Below, one piece after another: positions 1 through 10,735 of a stretch of DNA of 64,000 bases. The notes under the pieces are model-generated. The model saw only the letters and a list, made by a program, of their open reading frames with translations. It was not told the DNA's origin and did no database searches. Within the stretch, counting starts at the first letter, position 1; each line of letters starts with the position of its first letter. A program made the position numbers and the translations under genes. The DNA comes from Triops longicaudatus (Eukaryota; Arthropoda; Branchiopoda; Notostraca; Triopsidae), in NCBI GenBank assembly GCA_022885665.1, contig JAGQDJ010000006.1, positions 434,001 through 498,000 of the forward strand, given 5' to 3'.

Positions 1-1011
1 AAGGAGTAGTTGTAACAGGAGAATATGAAATTTCAGAAGCCCCAGGACAAAGAACTGACTTAGTCGTAAGTATTAATACTTCCTCCAATAATTTGCCGAA
101 TGCTTGGTTTCGTTACCAATTAGAAAGATTAATTCGTTTTGCTTAGGTAACTGACAGCAAAGGACATATTTTGGTGAGCCAAGAAGACAAAACCAAGGGA
201 AAGTTCGCTTTTACTACTGATGACTACGATGTTTACGAAGTATGCGTCGTATCCCGGGTCCCGCCAAGTAATTTCTGTAGATTAATACAATACATCAACC
301 AAGCGATAACCGGTATGCTTTGATTTATTTTAGCCATTCGAGGAGTTAACCAGGAAGTCTCCATGGTGGTAAAACATGGTCTTGAAGCGAAGAATTATGA
401 ATCTGTAAGTGCAATGGTCGTCCTTTTTTTTCTCATATGCTTTAAAGGAATTGTGAGAAATTACTAAGTTACGAATTTTAACGCTCTTTTCAAATCTGTT
501 GATTGTTATTCGGGTATCTTCCTTCATGGCGGGCGGGATAATATAGGCGGTAAATATCTTACGTTTGTGGTGTATTTGCCCTAGTTTCTTTTCATTTTCC
601 TTCTGTGTCTAACCGCTTCTAGTAGTTTCGCTGTAATTCGCATCGTAAAGAGTGATACACTCCCTTGTGTCAGTGCATGATTAAAATATTTTGCATTGCA
701 GTTGGGCGAAGCAGCGAAGTTGAAGCCTTTGGAAGTTGAGCTGAAGAAATTGGAAGACTTGTCCGAGTCCATCGTCCAAGATTTCGCTTACATGCGTCAG
801 CGGGAAGAGGAAATGCGAGACACGAACGGTAAGCAAAACAGATGTTTTGTTGGAAAGTTGGATTAACCTTTTCTTTTCGCCTTTTTCAGAATCCACAAAT
901 TCTCGAGTTTTGTATTTCAGCATATTTAGCATGTGCTGCTTGCTGGGACTTGCCACCTGGCAAGTGCTCTATCTTCGCCGGTTCTTTAAAGCCAAGAAAC
1001 TTATTGAATAA
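1..1011 (+). CDS. TMED10: p24-family cargo receptor, TMED10-like (5' partial)
   Basis: This is the 3' part of a transmembrane emp24-domain protein, a type I membrane protein that cycles between ER and Golgi in COPI/COPII vesicles and helps select cargo. Five exons are visible: 1-65, 147-267, 334-404, 702-828 and 890-1011; the signal peptide and first exon or exons lie left of the window. The pieces join in phase. They show the GOLD-domain end (TDSKGHILVSQEDKTKGKF), the segment KHGLEAKNYES, a coiled-coil stretch with LKPLEVELKKLEDLSESIV and REEEMRDTNEST, one membrane span, and the cytosolic tail RRFFKAKKLIE, whose FF and KK residues are the COPII and COPI sorting signals of this family. The full tail fits TMED10 (Tmp21) better than other p24 subfamilies. 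An AATAAA overlaps the stop codon, which implies a very short 3' UTR. Confidence 0.93.
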
Positions 1012-1012
1012 A
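1007..1012 (+). promoter_or_regulatory. AATAAA polyadenylation signal overlapping the TMED10 stop
   Basis: AATAAA is formed by the last codon and the TAA stop of the TMED10-like gene. If it is used, the mRNA has a 3' UTR of only about 15-25 nt. Confidence 0.4.
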
Positions 1013-1537
1013 ATAATCGCATGTCATGTCCCCATGGTGGAATAAGTAGTGCGATACTGTAAGGCATTTCTGTGCCAGAATGCGAGACTGGAGTGAGTTG
1101 TAAAACATTTTCTCCTCTTTTTTTTTTTTTCATTTCATGGTGGTTTGGTGATATTTTCATTTGAAAAGTTTGATCGACGCTGGAATTAGTTCATCTCCCT
1201 CCCAGTTGAATTGGTACTATTCAATCCGAGAACTAAGCGCTCGTAATGTAATAAATTTACGTCCTTACAATCCGCTCAACGACTTCTTTACTATCCTGCA
1301 TGCACACATGTAAAGAACTTAAATGAGGTTGAATTTGACGTATATTTACAATGTGTATTCATTAGACTTGTTTTCTTGTGTAAGTACTGGTTTTGAGATT
1401 ACAACGAGTAGTTTAGTACTGAGAATTTAAACACTTTCAGTAAATTTTCAGCTCATTTATCAGCTAGTCGGAGCTGTGGTCCAGAATTTCTGAACTTTGG
1501 CATTGCCAGTCTGGTGGGCTAGCTTAGAATTACAACA
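1012..1537. other. Intergenic stretch between convergent 3' ends
   Basis: This holds the 3' flank of the TMED10-like gene (plus) and of the first EcKinase-like gene (minus). A T-tract lies near 1119-1131. I see no coding exon or structured RNA here. Confidence 0.6.
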
Positions 1538-3009
1538 TTAAAACCAGCCTCTTCCCATGAGTTCCAGTACCAAATCCAAGTACCGGTTACAGTATGCACG
1601 GTTGGACACTAGTGCTTCTACCGTTACGTTCTTGGAGTAATCTTTATTCATCTCTTTGCCTGATTCATGAAGATTACCGCTGGAAACGTCATCTTCGCCG
1701 GATTTGGAAGTCTTAAACTGACAAGATACTTTTTCATTTAGCATCATCGGAAGAACAAGCGAAGTAAAGCCCAACGCTGTCGGAACTCTCGCTGTAAATT
1801 CACTCAGAAAAGTTTCTTCCGTGTAGCCTGCGCTTTCCAAGTCCAGCCCTAACTTGAATAACAGATTCTGAAGATGTTCGAAGTACGTATGTAAGAGCTC
1901 GTTCCAATGGTCTCGCCACAGCGTCTTTGGCGTGCTGGTCATGAAAAAATATGCGATGTCTCTAGCAGGATGGCCGACGGAACAAACCTGCCAATCGACC
2001 AGAATAACTTCTTTAGGCAAGCCTGTCTCCGTATCGTATTGAAATAGGAAGTTATTCGTCCAAGAATCGCCATGGATCAAACATGCTAAAACTCCGGACT
2101 CGTCTTGAGTTTCACGGGTGCAGAATTGTGCAGCGTGTTTTTTAATATTTTCTAGTTTGGTGGCAATCGCCGGATAACCCATGTGGTCTGCAAGCTTTTT
2201 GGATGTTTCGAGGGCTGACTGGAAAATCATTAGACATGAGGGCGTACACTCTGGCACCGTCTTCGTAAAAAGCTCCAGATTTTTGTTCTTTTCTTGACCA
2301 CTACGTAACCGCCTTAACATAACGTTAGAAAGCGCGTGCAAATGAGCCAAAGAACGAAGAACAAATTTCGCATGATTGAGGTCGCATCCTTGGTACTTGT
2401 TCGCTGCCCGGAATCCTGCAGGACTCAGATCTTCAATAGCTAAAATAGTTTTACTGGTTGGGAAACCCTGGCTGCTAAGTCCCAAGTTTACGTGGTACAA
2501 TTGAGGCACGAGAAAGTATTCTGAAGGGTTTAAATCGGCTTGGAGCAGAAGGTTCCGGAGATAGGGAAATATATCAGAATACGTTAAAATTTCTTGTTGA
2601 TGGAGTTCGAGCTTTCGAGTAATTTCTTGAAGTGCGGGGTTTTTAGGAAGTACCTAGATTTTGTAAAAATAATGATAATTAACGATAGTTAATGTGTATA
2701 GGCCTATTTTTGCTTAGTTGAACGTGCCTTAACGAAACACAGGTACTCTTTGCCGTTTGCGTTGGCGCGGAGGCGGAATACTTGGCTCATGAAGTTTTCG
2801 CCATCAGAAACTGCTCGGGTGACACTTAGGCGAATTTTCTTGTCGAGCAGCACAGTGAACCAGCCATTTTCACATTCGGCAAACGGCACACGCTCAATTT
2901 TTCCACCAGAGATGGTCTCATTGTTTACAATAGAGTCAAGATTTTCACTGATGTTGTACTCTTCCAGGGTGTGTTTCCAGAAATCACTTTCAGTCAGTCC
3001 TTGTTCCAT
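1538..3009 (-). CDS. Ecdysteroid-kinase-like (EcKinase/CHK) protein, copy A
   Basis: Two exons: 3009-2728 and 2653-1538, about 465 residues. It belongs to the EcKinase family (Pfam PF02958 type), cytosolic small-molecule kinases with an aminoglycoside-phosphotransferase fold; some members phosphorylate the 22-hydroxyl of ecdysteroids, others are linked to detoxification. Visible motifs: the catalytic loop LIHGDSWTNNFLFQYD and the metal-binding segment LVDWQVCSVGHPARDIAYFF. The start at 3009 was chosen because it aligns with that of copy B; an in-frame ATG at 3117 would add 36 residues. The 74-nt intron (2654-2727) appears to begin with GC rather than GT: the paralogue breaks exactly after FVK with a GT donor, and here FVK is followed by gcacgt. 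The true substrate cannot be read from sequence. Copy B lies in tandem about 0.95 kb upstream. Confidence 0.85.
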
Positions 3010-3955
3010 CTCAAAGACTTTTCTGTAGTTGGTATCCGAACGCGAATCACAAAGAGTAATGAACAAAGCATAGGCCGTTACGAAGGATTTTGTAGACATA
3101 ATATTCCTCGCGTACAAACATTCGTTCGTGTCGAGTCATAAGATGCCTATCTAAGCGTCCATTGTTTTCAGCCGTAAGGGTAAGATTAATCGTAAACATG
3201 CGAGGAGTCACAAGTCTCTATTGGCGATTGAGTTCTCAGTTGCTTTCTAGTCTTGTCCGGATTCATATTCGTAAAGGTGTACGAGGTATGAACAATAATA
3301 GTAGAGGCCATCTATTAAACCGATTTACCTGGCCAAGCATTTCTTCTTATTGTACTGTAACCGAATGTCTCTTCTTTTCGCAGATCCTGCAAAAGTCGAA
3401 CCTGCTTTGCCGTAGAAACTCCGTCGTCCAGACTTCGTTGGAACAGATAAACGTAAAACTAAATTAACTGACAACAGAAACGACTGACTGGATAATGGAA
3501 GCACAAGAGTGGATACGTGACAAAACGATTAACGCTAATTGGCTAAACCATGTTCGTAAAAGGATTCACAAGCACTTTCATATCAAAGAAGGTTGTATAA
3601 ATAAAAAATAAGATTACCAACATCTTTAGCGGTAGGACGTACTTTCCTCATACATAACACTCGATAAATCATAATATTCAGTGTTCGCTGTAGCGAGGCC
3701 TTGCTTTACTAGGTCTTCACACATATTTTCGTTTTTTTATTTAGAATTGGTCGGTTTCAGTACAGATACTATTAATATTTCCAATAGTCGTAATAGTTTT
3801 TCTCTAATAAAGAATTTCATTGTAGCTATTAACATTGTGCTCTTATCCTGTAACTGTATGGTATTCCGTTGACTAACAGCTGGAATCGTTACATTCAGGC
3901 ATCTATGATTTTTATTGTTAAATATTTTTAAGTGATACAGGAATGTATCGAAGTC
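3010..3955. other. Intergenic region between EcKinase copies A and B
   Basis: This is the presumed promoter of copy A and 3' flank of copy B, both on the minus strand. The open frames here resemble no family I know and lack codon structure. I see no RNA gene. Confidence 0.5.
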
Positions 3956-5644
3956 TTAGCACCATTTTCTGTCCATCAGTTCCAAAAGAAGATTTACGAC
4001 AATGTCGCGCCACGCCTGATGAGCCAACAGTTTCTCCGAAGATGCCGTACATGTGAAAGTTTCCTGGACTCCTTGAGTGAGGTCAGCAGCTTCACTCGCA
4101 TTTTCGACATGTTCTTCATGAAAATCCCGTTGGGATCCATCATTTTTCTGAATTTCCGAAGCAATTTCTTCGCAAAGCATAACAGGAAGAGCAACAATCC
4201 CTTGAGGCATTCCTTGAACAAAGCGTTCGGCAAACTCGCTCAAAAACTGTTCTTCTGTGTAACCAGAGTCTTCGAGGTTAACCCCCAACTTGCATAGTAG
4301 ACTGCTTAAGTCTTCGTAATACGAATGAAGAAGTTCGCTCCAATGGTCTTTCCACAGCGACTTCCGCGTACTGGTTATAAAAAAGTACGCAATATCTTTT
4401 GCCGGATGCCCTACGGAAGGTAATTGCCAGTCCACCATAGCTGTAGCCAATGGGAAGCCAGAATGCTCGTCATATTGGAAGAGCATATTATTAATCCAAT
4501 AATCGCCATGAATTAAGCATGCTAAAACTCCACATTCCTCTTCTGTTTTCCTAGAGTAATACTCCGCTACATTATCTGCCACAGAATGAAGTTTTTCCGC
4601 TACGCATTTATATCCCATAATTTTTGTCGCTTCTGCGCTACTTTTTAGCCCTTCTTTCATAAGAGATAATGTCGAAGGCCTGCTTTCTGGCGCGTCTTGT
4701 TTAGTGAAAATGTCTAGGAAGTCGAAGTTTTCGCGTTGATTCCGTGTTTCGCGGAGCAGAACGTTGGACATTGCATGAAAATAGGCCAATGAACGCAATG
4801 CAGTCTTGGCTTGATTTAAGTCACAGCCTTCACGCTTGTCCGCCATTCGGAAACTGCGAAGAGACAGATCCTCTGAGGCAAATATGGTTTTACTGGTGGG
4901 TAGGCCGTTGCGATTGAGTCCCAAGTTGGCGTAGTGCAAACGCGGTACCATCATGTAATCTGAGGGATCTAATCCAGCTTCGGTTAGTTTATTCCTTAGA
5001 TAAGGAAACACTTTGGAAAACATTGTGATTTCACGCTGGTAAAGCTCGAGTTTGCGTGCTAAGTCTCGCAATTCCGCTTTTCGTGGGAGTACCTAAATAA
5101 AAGGGTGATATATTATTTGTCGCACAACTCAAATTTATAACTAGCAGCTAAATTCAATCTATCCATGCATTGTAATTCAAATTCATTTCCAAAATCACCT
5201 GGAAAACCTGACTTAACTGAAATATTATCAAAAATTATAATGTAAACTAACGATACGAAAAGAGGAGTAGGTAAAAGTTGCAATATTTGAAATATTTATA
5301 AAAGAAATATATAGTGGAAATTTCTCTAATTGTCATAATTGCAAATTTTTCTATTGTAAAGGAATTACCTTTACAAAACAATGATAGACATTGTTGGTTG
5401 TGGTCGCACGGAGGCGGAAAACTTGGCTCATAAAGTTTTCGCATTCAGACACTGCGCGACTTATCTCTAAACGGATGGTTTCTCCGAGAAGTACAGTAGG
5501 TTTGTTATTCTCCGAATCTGAGATTCTTGCTATTTTAGGCCACGAAGCACATGGGTCGCTGACAATGGTTTCCAGTTTGTCTGCTAACTCATATTCTTCT
5601 ATCGTCGCAGACCAAAACTCACTTTCTAATTGAAACGAATCCAT
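3956..5644 (-). CDS. Ecdysteroid-kinase-like (EcKinase/CHK) protein, copy B
   Basis: Two exons: 5644-5369 and 5092-3956, 470 residues, joined by a normal GT-AG intron of 276 nt. It has the same family and organisation as copy A. The N-terminal exon carries the conserved ISRAVSECENFMSQVFRLRA segment. The second exon has the catalytic loop LIHGDYWINNMLFQYD, then MVDWQLPSVGHPAKDIAYFF with the metal-binding Asp and the HP..D signature of CHK-like kinases. The fold is that of choline/aminoglycoside kinases; a role in ecdysteroid or xenobiotic phosphorylation is inference from the family. The two copies are clearly paralogous through their whole length, yet diverged enough that the duplication is not very recent. 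The upstream region is shared head-to-head with the first LPMO gene. Confidence 0.88.
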
Positions 5645-7136
5645 TGTAACCTAGCAGAACAGTATTGGAGTTGTGCGCTTCTTTCAACAAGTGTGAGGAA
5701 TGATGCTCATTGTAAAACCTTCAGGGAGATTTAAAACCTACAGGTTTTGAGTCTACGTGACGGCCAGTGAGCTGCTTTATTTCAATTCTGTTATACAGGC
5801 TAATCAAAAGTAAAGCTAAAGCGTGGCCAGAGCGGAACGTGATGAAACATATTGGTATCTATTGTGAGGCTCAGTTATTCAGTGTATATCTCTATTGATC
5901 ACCGATAGAAGAGTTTTTAAATCCTAGTAATCAACGAAAGATGATTACAAAACACACTGTTGGAGTATGAAAGCTACAAAAGGACCCCTCCCCATTATTA
6001 TTATTTTTTTTTGCTTTCTTTTTTCGAGTAGTTCTGGCAGTCATAACAAATGTGCTACAGTCATAACAATATTTAACTACGCAGTGAGAATTAGAAATAT
6101 AATAAACTATTAAAAATCCTATTATCCGTATATGTGTTAAGCGGTTCTTATCACAAAAGTGTTGGTGAACGGGAAATCAGCATAAATTTGAAGTTTTAAA
6201 AAAGCGCTTTAATTTCGAAACTAATGATATCTTCTGATTTCTTTTCGAAATTATTGCCCGTGCAAAGAATCATAGCCGACATAGGTGAAAATTTTAAAAG
6301 CTTATTTATATATTAACGGCTTCTATATAAGGATTTTCTGATTTATTTCTTTATTTTTTCTTTTTTTTTTCTTTTTTACTGGTTATCCGGTGTAGGGACT
6401 ATTTTAGACTAATGGGTTCAGATGCGATGAGGGGGATAGCTTGTATTCCGTAGCTAAATACATGGAATTGTTAAATCTATGTAACACAGCCAGAATATTT
6501 CGTGTACAGTATTAGATTCTGCAGTGATGGATACGTAGAAAAGAATCGAAAGGTAGACGGCAGTTTCGTTTTATCCGACTATTCTCGGGAAGTCAATCGT
6601 CAGAACCAGAACCTTGAGCGGAAAATCCTAGTTGCAGGTAAACTTTTCCGTTGAAGCACCTAACCTGTGTACACGTTAACGCGTTAGGAAGTTTTACCCG
6701 TAAAGGTGCTTAACGACGTTTGTGTGTGCAGTTCTTACCATCTTATGTGTCGATATTCGTTCGATGACTTTGCATTTGGATCTATTTCGCAATCGGTTAC
6801 AATAATTGCGTGAACAGAATACAGGATCTTAGCTATACATCCTTTTTATGCATAATGAACCCACGATAAAACTGCCGAAGGCTTGGCACCTGGGAAACCG
6901 ATAGATACAATTTTTCGTCACTTCGCAGAAGGTCTTTTCTTCTCAGTAATGTAGCAACGGCGTTGTTTTGTACGAGTCTTGGGAAATCAGTTACTGAAAT
7001 CTTCGACTAAGACGACTACCTGGTATATAAGAGCTGGAACTTTTAGAGCAAGTTAACCATTCAAACAAGAAAGAGATATCAGGGAACATTTTGATTTTAA
7101 CTTGAATCTAATGTCATACAAATCTTACCGTACAAA
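5645..7136. other. Divergent intergenic/promoter region (EcKinase B and LPMO 1)
   Basis: About 1.5 kb of AT-rich sequence lies between two gene starts pointing away from each other. It has T-tracts near 6006 and 6358, a small inverted repeat around 5732-5749 (AAAACC..GGTTTT) and the LPMO 1 TATA box at 7024. I see no coding exon. Confidence 0.6.
7024..7030 (+). promoter_or_regulatory. TATA box of LPMO 1
   Basis: TATATAA (followed by G) sits 113 nt upstream of the LPMO 1 ATG. A start site about 30 nt downstream, near the CCATTCAAAC at 7058-7067, would leave a 5' UTR of roughly 75 nt. The paralogue LPMO 2 has a matching box at the same distance. Confidence 0.55.
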
Positions 7137-7992
7137 ATGCTTAAAGTTTGCCACCTTTGTGTTATTATCGCCTCACTCTTCTTTAAAAGTGGAGTGGAAG
7201 GTCATGGCATGATGCTAAATCCGCCATCCCGTTCTTCCTTGTGGCGTTTTGGATACGAAGTCCCTGTTAATTACGATGATAACGGACTTTATTGTGGTGG
7301 CTATGGGGTAATGTCTTAAACGATTTTTTTATTGTAACTATGTCGACTTTTAGGCACAATGGTACCAAAACAGCGGTTTTTGCGGAGAATGTGGTGACGA
7401 TTGGGCTTTGCCCCGTCCACGCGAAAACGAAGAAGGTGGCAAATATGGACTAGGAATTATTTCTGCAAGATACATCGAAGGCCAAGTAAATAAATATGTT
7501 CCTTTCTATATTAAGGTTATAAACGCCGTTACTTTTAGGAAGTCAAAATTAAAGTACACCTCACATCCAGTCATAAAGGTTATTTCGAGTTCCGTCTGTG
7601 TCCGAAATCTTCCGCCAGTGAGTTAGTTCAACAATCTTGCCTAGACCAACACGTATTAGAAATGGCAGACGGATCGGGAACTCGATATTTTATTACAAGC
7701 TACGGAAATGGATTATATTACCCAGTAATACGATTGCCAAAGGATGTTACCTGTGCCAACTGCGTACTTCAATGGCACTATACTGCGGGTATGAATGCTT
7801 TTTTTAATATCTATGGAAGAAAATTAACGTGTACGCCTTTACTCACATATAGGGAACAGATGGGGGCTCTGTCCAAATGGGACCGGTGCTCTTGGTTGCG
7901 GGCCTCAGGAAACTTTTCGCAATTGTGCTGATATTGCTATATTGCCGATATCCGTAGCGAAAAAGCACATATTTTCGAAAGATCCATGGTAA
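7137..7992 (+). CDS. AA15-type lytic polysaccharide monooxygenase, copy 1 (secreted)
   Basis: Four exons: 7137-7307, 7354-7485, 7539-7788 and 7853-7992. A signal peptide of about 22 residues ends just before HGMMLNPPSRSSLWRFG, so mature residue 1 is the copper-binding His of the LPMO histidine brace. The second brace His is in TSSHKGYFEFRLCPKSS. Other family marks are CGGYG, the cysteine cluster FCGECGDDWALPRPRE, VLQWHYTAGN and GCGPQETFRNCADIAI. This is the chitin-binding type-4/LPMO_10 fold (PF03067), AA15 class; known members oxidatively cleave chitin or cellulose, and in arthropods are tied to cuticle turnover or digestion. Beyond the catalytic domain it has only a 13-residue tail and no extra carbohydrate-binding module. 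Exons 1-3 have exactly the same lengths as in LPMO 2, which lies convergent 1.25 kb away. Confidence 0.9.
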
Positions 7993-8354
7993 TTTCAGAC
8001 AAACTTCTTGTTTGTTGCTCCTAAGTGTTGTATGAATCTACCTTGCCCCACTCCACTGGATCTCGAAGAAAAAAGCCTTTACGCCAAGCCAATAATGACT
8101 TTATGCTAAGAAGTCCATTATCAAAAATGCTGTGAGAGGAAAATTTTGCCCTTGCTGGAATGAAATCCAAATATGCTCCTTAAGTTTTTGTTTGCTTGTT
8201 ATTAATCGCATAAAAAAATAATGTGTATTTGTTCCTCCGATTTCTACTTTTACGTTCGTAGTATTGTTCTGTACGCTAGTGCGGAGTATGAGTTGCTTTT
8301 CAAGCCTCTGTTATGTTAATCATCTTAAATTCTCTTACCGCCGTAAGGTAATTT

Positions 8355-8360
8355 AATAAA
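8355..8360 (+). promoter_or_regulatory. AATAAA polyadenylation signal, LPMO 1
   Basis: AATAAA lies about 360 nt after the LPMO 1 stop. It is the first such signal I see downstream. Confidence 0.4.
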
Positions 8361-8449
8361 GAATTATGAATGCAATTTCATGTATTTTTCAAAGCTTCAG
8401 TGTGAACTGTTTTTGGTGTGATACAAGTGTAGTATGTTCGTTCTTATCA

Positions 8450-9080
8450 TATTGTGACGCACTATTTCGTCGTGGGGACGATTTTAGCACGTCGGGTCCT
8501 TAAGAAAACTGTCTGCTTGCGGGATATAAGTGTATCCAGTGGGGATACAGGAGATAACTCTGCCCTGTGCCGGGCCATACAGCTTACAACACTTCGGTCA
8601 CCGCAACGCACTACCACCTTCACTATCGCATCTCAACTCACCACATCTACTTTACCACCCTTCAACTCTTTACTACTCTACGTCTCTACTCTACGCCGCT
8701 CTTTCTCTACTTCTTCGACTCGCCTGACACTCTCTTTCTTCAACACCATCGTCTTTCCTCTTCTAACGCCAACTAACTTTGTTAGTTGAGAGTTGCCTCT
8801 CCCCTTGACCTTTTATCTACTTACCTTAGCCTTGACCTGTCACTCTCTCGCAGTCACCATGCATTTCACCTCGAGTCCCCAGGGACGACGCTTCGAGGAA
8901 GGCATCCAAGGAGCTTGGGGAGTGACAGTGCCCAAGACGGATACGGAACGCCACACCCTTAACACACTACCTCTAGCAACCCTGATCACATTCTTACGTT
9001 ACAATATAGCCAACGCTGTCTCAATCTCAACTCTCAACCTTAAAGGCTGCACGGGGTTATTGGCCAAATTTTCGTGCTCG
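8450..9080. repeat. Compositionally anomalous C/T-rich insert, possible mobile-element fragment
   Basis: The plus strand is strongly pyrimidine-rich at about 8600-8840 and GC is higher than in the flanks. It holds GTATCC..GGATAC (8532-8548, 5-nt loop) and the perfect hairpin CAACTAAC/GTTAGTTG (8770-8788, 3-nt loop). Open frames here look like no known protein. A solo LTR or a non-autonomous element is an inference from composition only. Confidence 0.3.
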
Positions 9081-9239
9081 CTATATTGAATCTCTGAGGC
9101 ATATATAATTTTCTTAATTTTTCAAATTATTTTATATTTTAAGTGTTGCTTCTTCGTTGTCCAACGGGTACACTTTCCAGACTGTCCATGGACTGGAGAC
9201 CATCCCAATAAATTCGGAATATCGGTGTCAGTGAAGGTA

Positions 9240-10060
9240 TTACAAGGGCAATATTGCGACATCTGCACAGTTTCGGAAAGTCTCCTGAGCTCCGCATCCA
9301 ATAGCCCCGGTACCGTTTTCGCAAATTCCCCAACTATTACCTACATCGGTGCCAACAAAAACTAATCTCTTTTCCATTGATAAGCGTGTCGAATTGTTAT
9401 ACCAGCTGTGTACTGCCACTGCAAAATGCAATTCTGGCAAGTTACTCCTTTCGGTAATTGCACCACAGGGTAATATAACCCTACATCGAAAGTAGGGACA
9501 GGGAATCGAGTTCCTGATCCATCCGCGAGTTGCAGCAAATGCTGGTCTAGGCACGCTTGCTGGACGAGCTCAGTGGCCGACGACTTGGGGCAAAGGCGAA
9601 ATTCGAAGTAACCCTTATGACTAGATGTGAGATCGACAGTAATTTTCACTGTCTAAAATGGAACACTTTTAGTTAACAATCGTGCTAGAAATTATTTTCG
9701 TTACTTGGCCTTCGGTGTAGTTCGCAGAAATAATTCCTAATCCAAACTTTCCACCTTCTTCGTTGTCGCGCGGACGCGGCAAAGCCCAGTTGTCACCGCA
9801 TTCTCCGCACAAACCCTGATTTTGCTTCCATTGCACCTGAAACGCGTTTTATTATATAAGCTATATTTTAGGTTTTCATTGAAAATTACCTCGTAACCTC
9901 CACAGAAAAGCTCATTGTCGTTGAAGTTTTCAGGCACATTGTATCCAAACCTCCATAGTGACGAACGTGAAGGAGGATTTAACATCATACCGTGGCCTTC
10001 CACACCATATTCGCAAAAAATCACAATTAGTGTAACGAAAAGGGAAATTAATTTTGACAT
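9240..10060 (-). CDS. AA15-type lytic polysaccharide monooxygenase, copy 2 (secreted)
   Basis: Four exons on the minus strand: 10060-9890, 9836-9705, 9652-9403 and 9340-9240. It is a paralogue of LPMO 1 with the same intron positions and phases. The signal peptide ends before HGMMLNPPSRSSLWRFG (His1 of the copper brace). Then follow LCGECGDNWALPRPRD, DLTSSHKGYFEFRLCPKSS (second brace His), CILQWQYTAGN and GCGAQETFRNCADVAILPL, then stop. The protein ends at the catalytic domain, 13 residues shorter than copy 1. Acceptor choice for exon 4 was made by alignment to copy 1: an AG at 9342-9341 gives GNSWGICENGTG. The two genes form an inverted, tail-to-tail pair. Chitin oxidation in the cuticle or gut is inferred from family knowledge. 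Confidence 0.9.
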
Positions 10061-10735
10061 AATTCCAGAAAAAGCTGTATGTTTCCAGAAATATCAAACC
10101 GGGTAGGCAAACGAGAATTTCTCGGTAAGTTATGTTGGCTTCACGGTGGTTCTGTTTATATATGTAATGTTAAGTTCATAATAAAACCCATTACATCACT
10201 GATAAAGTCTAAAATCAACCATATACATGCAGACTATACAAAATCCTTCAGATAAGAGAAAGGGAAGTATTAAGTTTTGACTCCAGAAAAATGTTCTAGC
10301 TGCAATAAAAAGTTTGTCTTTCATAACTGCCGTTCTTTGACAATGTGTTCTGAGAGCGAAAAGTACAAGCAAAAAAGCTTATTGCTATTCTATCAGCAAT
10401 TAATCAAAAAGCTCATAGTCTTTATCGTGCAAAGCACCTCTACGTAGAGCTCTTTAATCTTCACTGCTCGAAGTGTTTGCTTATGCGTTGGAAAGAAACA
10501 TCGACTACTAAATGAGGTGTTGTAACTACAGGTGACGTTTACTACTCTTTCTGGATACTTCCTAGGGTTTTGTGTCTGTTTGAGCTCGTGTTGTTCAGGA
10601 ATTTCGAACTATCACGATGACTTGTGATTATCTCGTCCTTTTATGTCGTGCTTTCACATAAATGTGGCAGTACGTTCGTATCGGTGAAAGAGGCACGTTG
10701 TTTATTCAGTGTGCTGTCCCAAACAAAATTCAGCC
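10061..10735. other. Divergent intergenic region (LPMO 2 and AKR 1 promoters)
   Basis: About 0.7 kb between the LPMO 2 start (minus) and the first AKR start (plus). It contains the LPMO 2 TATA box. I see no TATA box for the AKR gene and no coding exon. Confidence 0.6.
10155..10162 (-). promoter_or_regulatory. TATA box of LPMO 2
   Basis: TATATAAA on the minus strand lies about 100 nt upstream of the LPMO 2 ATG, close to the spacing in LPMO 1. The promoter architecture was probably duplicated with the gene. Confidence 0.55.

Larger units (their letters stand above)
7993..9239. other. Region between the convergent LPMO genes
   Basis: It starts with the LPMO 1 3' UTR (AATAAA at 8355). From about 8450 to 9080 the composition changes to a C/T-rich plus strand unlike its surroundings, with two short hairpins (8532-8548 and 8770-8788). 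It may be a transposable-element fragment; I do not recognise the family. The last 150 nt are 3' flank of LPMO 2. Confidence 0.5.

Noticed and set aside
3010..3117. N-terminal extension of EcKinase copy A from ATG 3117
   Set aside because: Copy B starts at the position equal to 3009 and EcKinases are cytosolic; the extra 36 residues have no counterpart. It is kept only as an alternative start.
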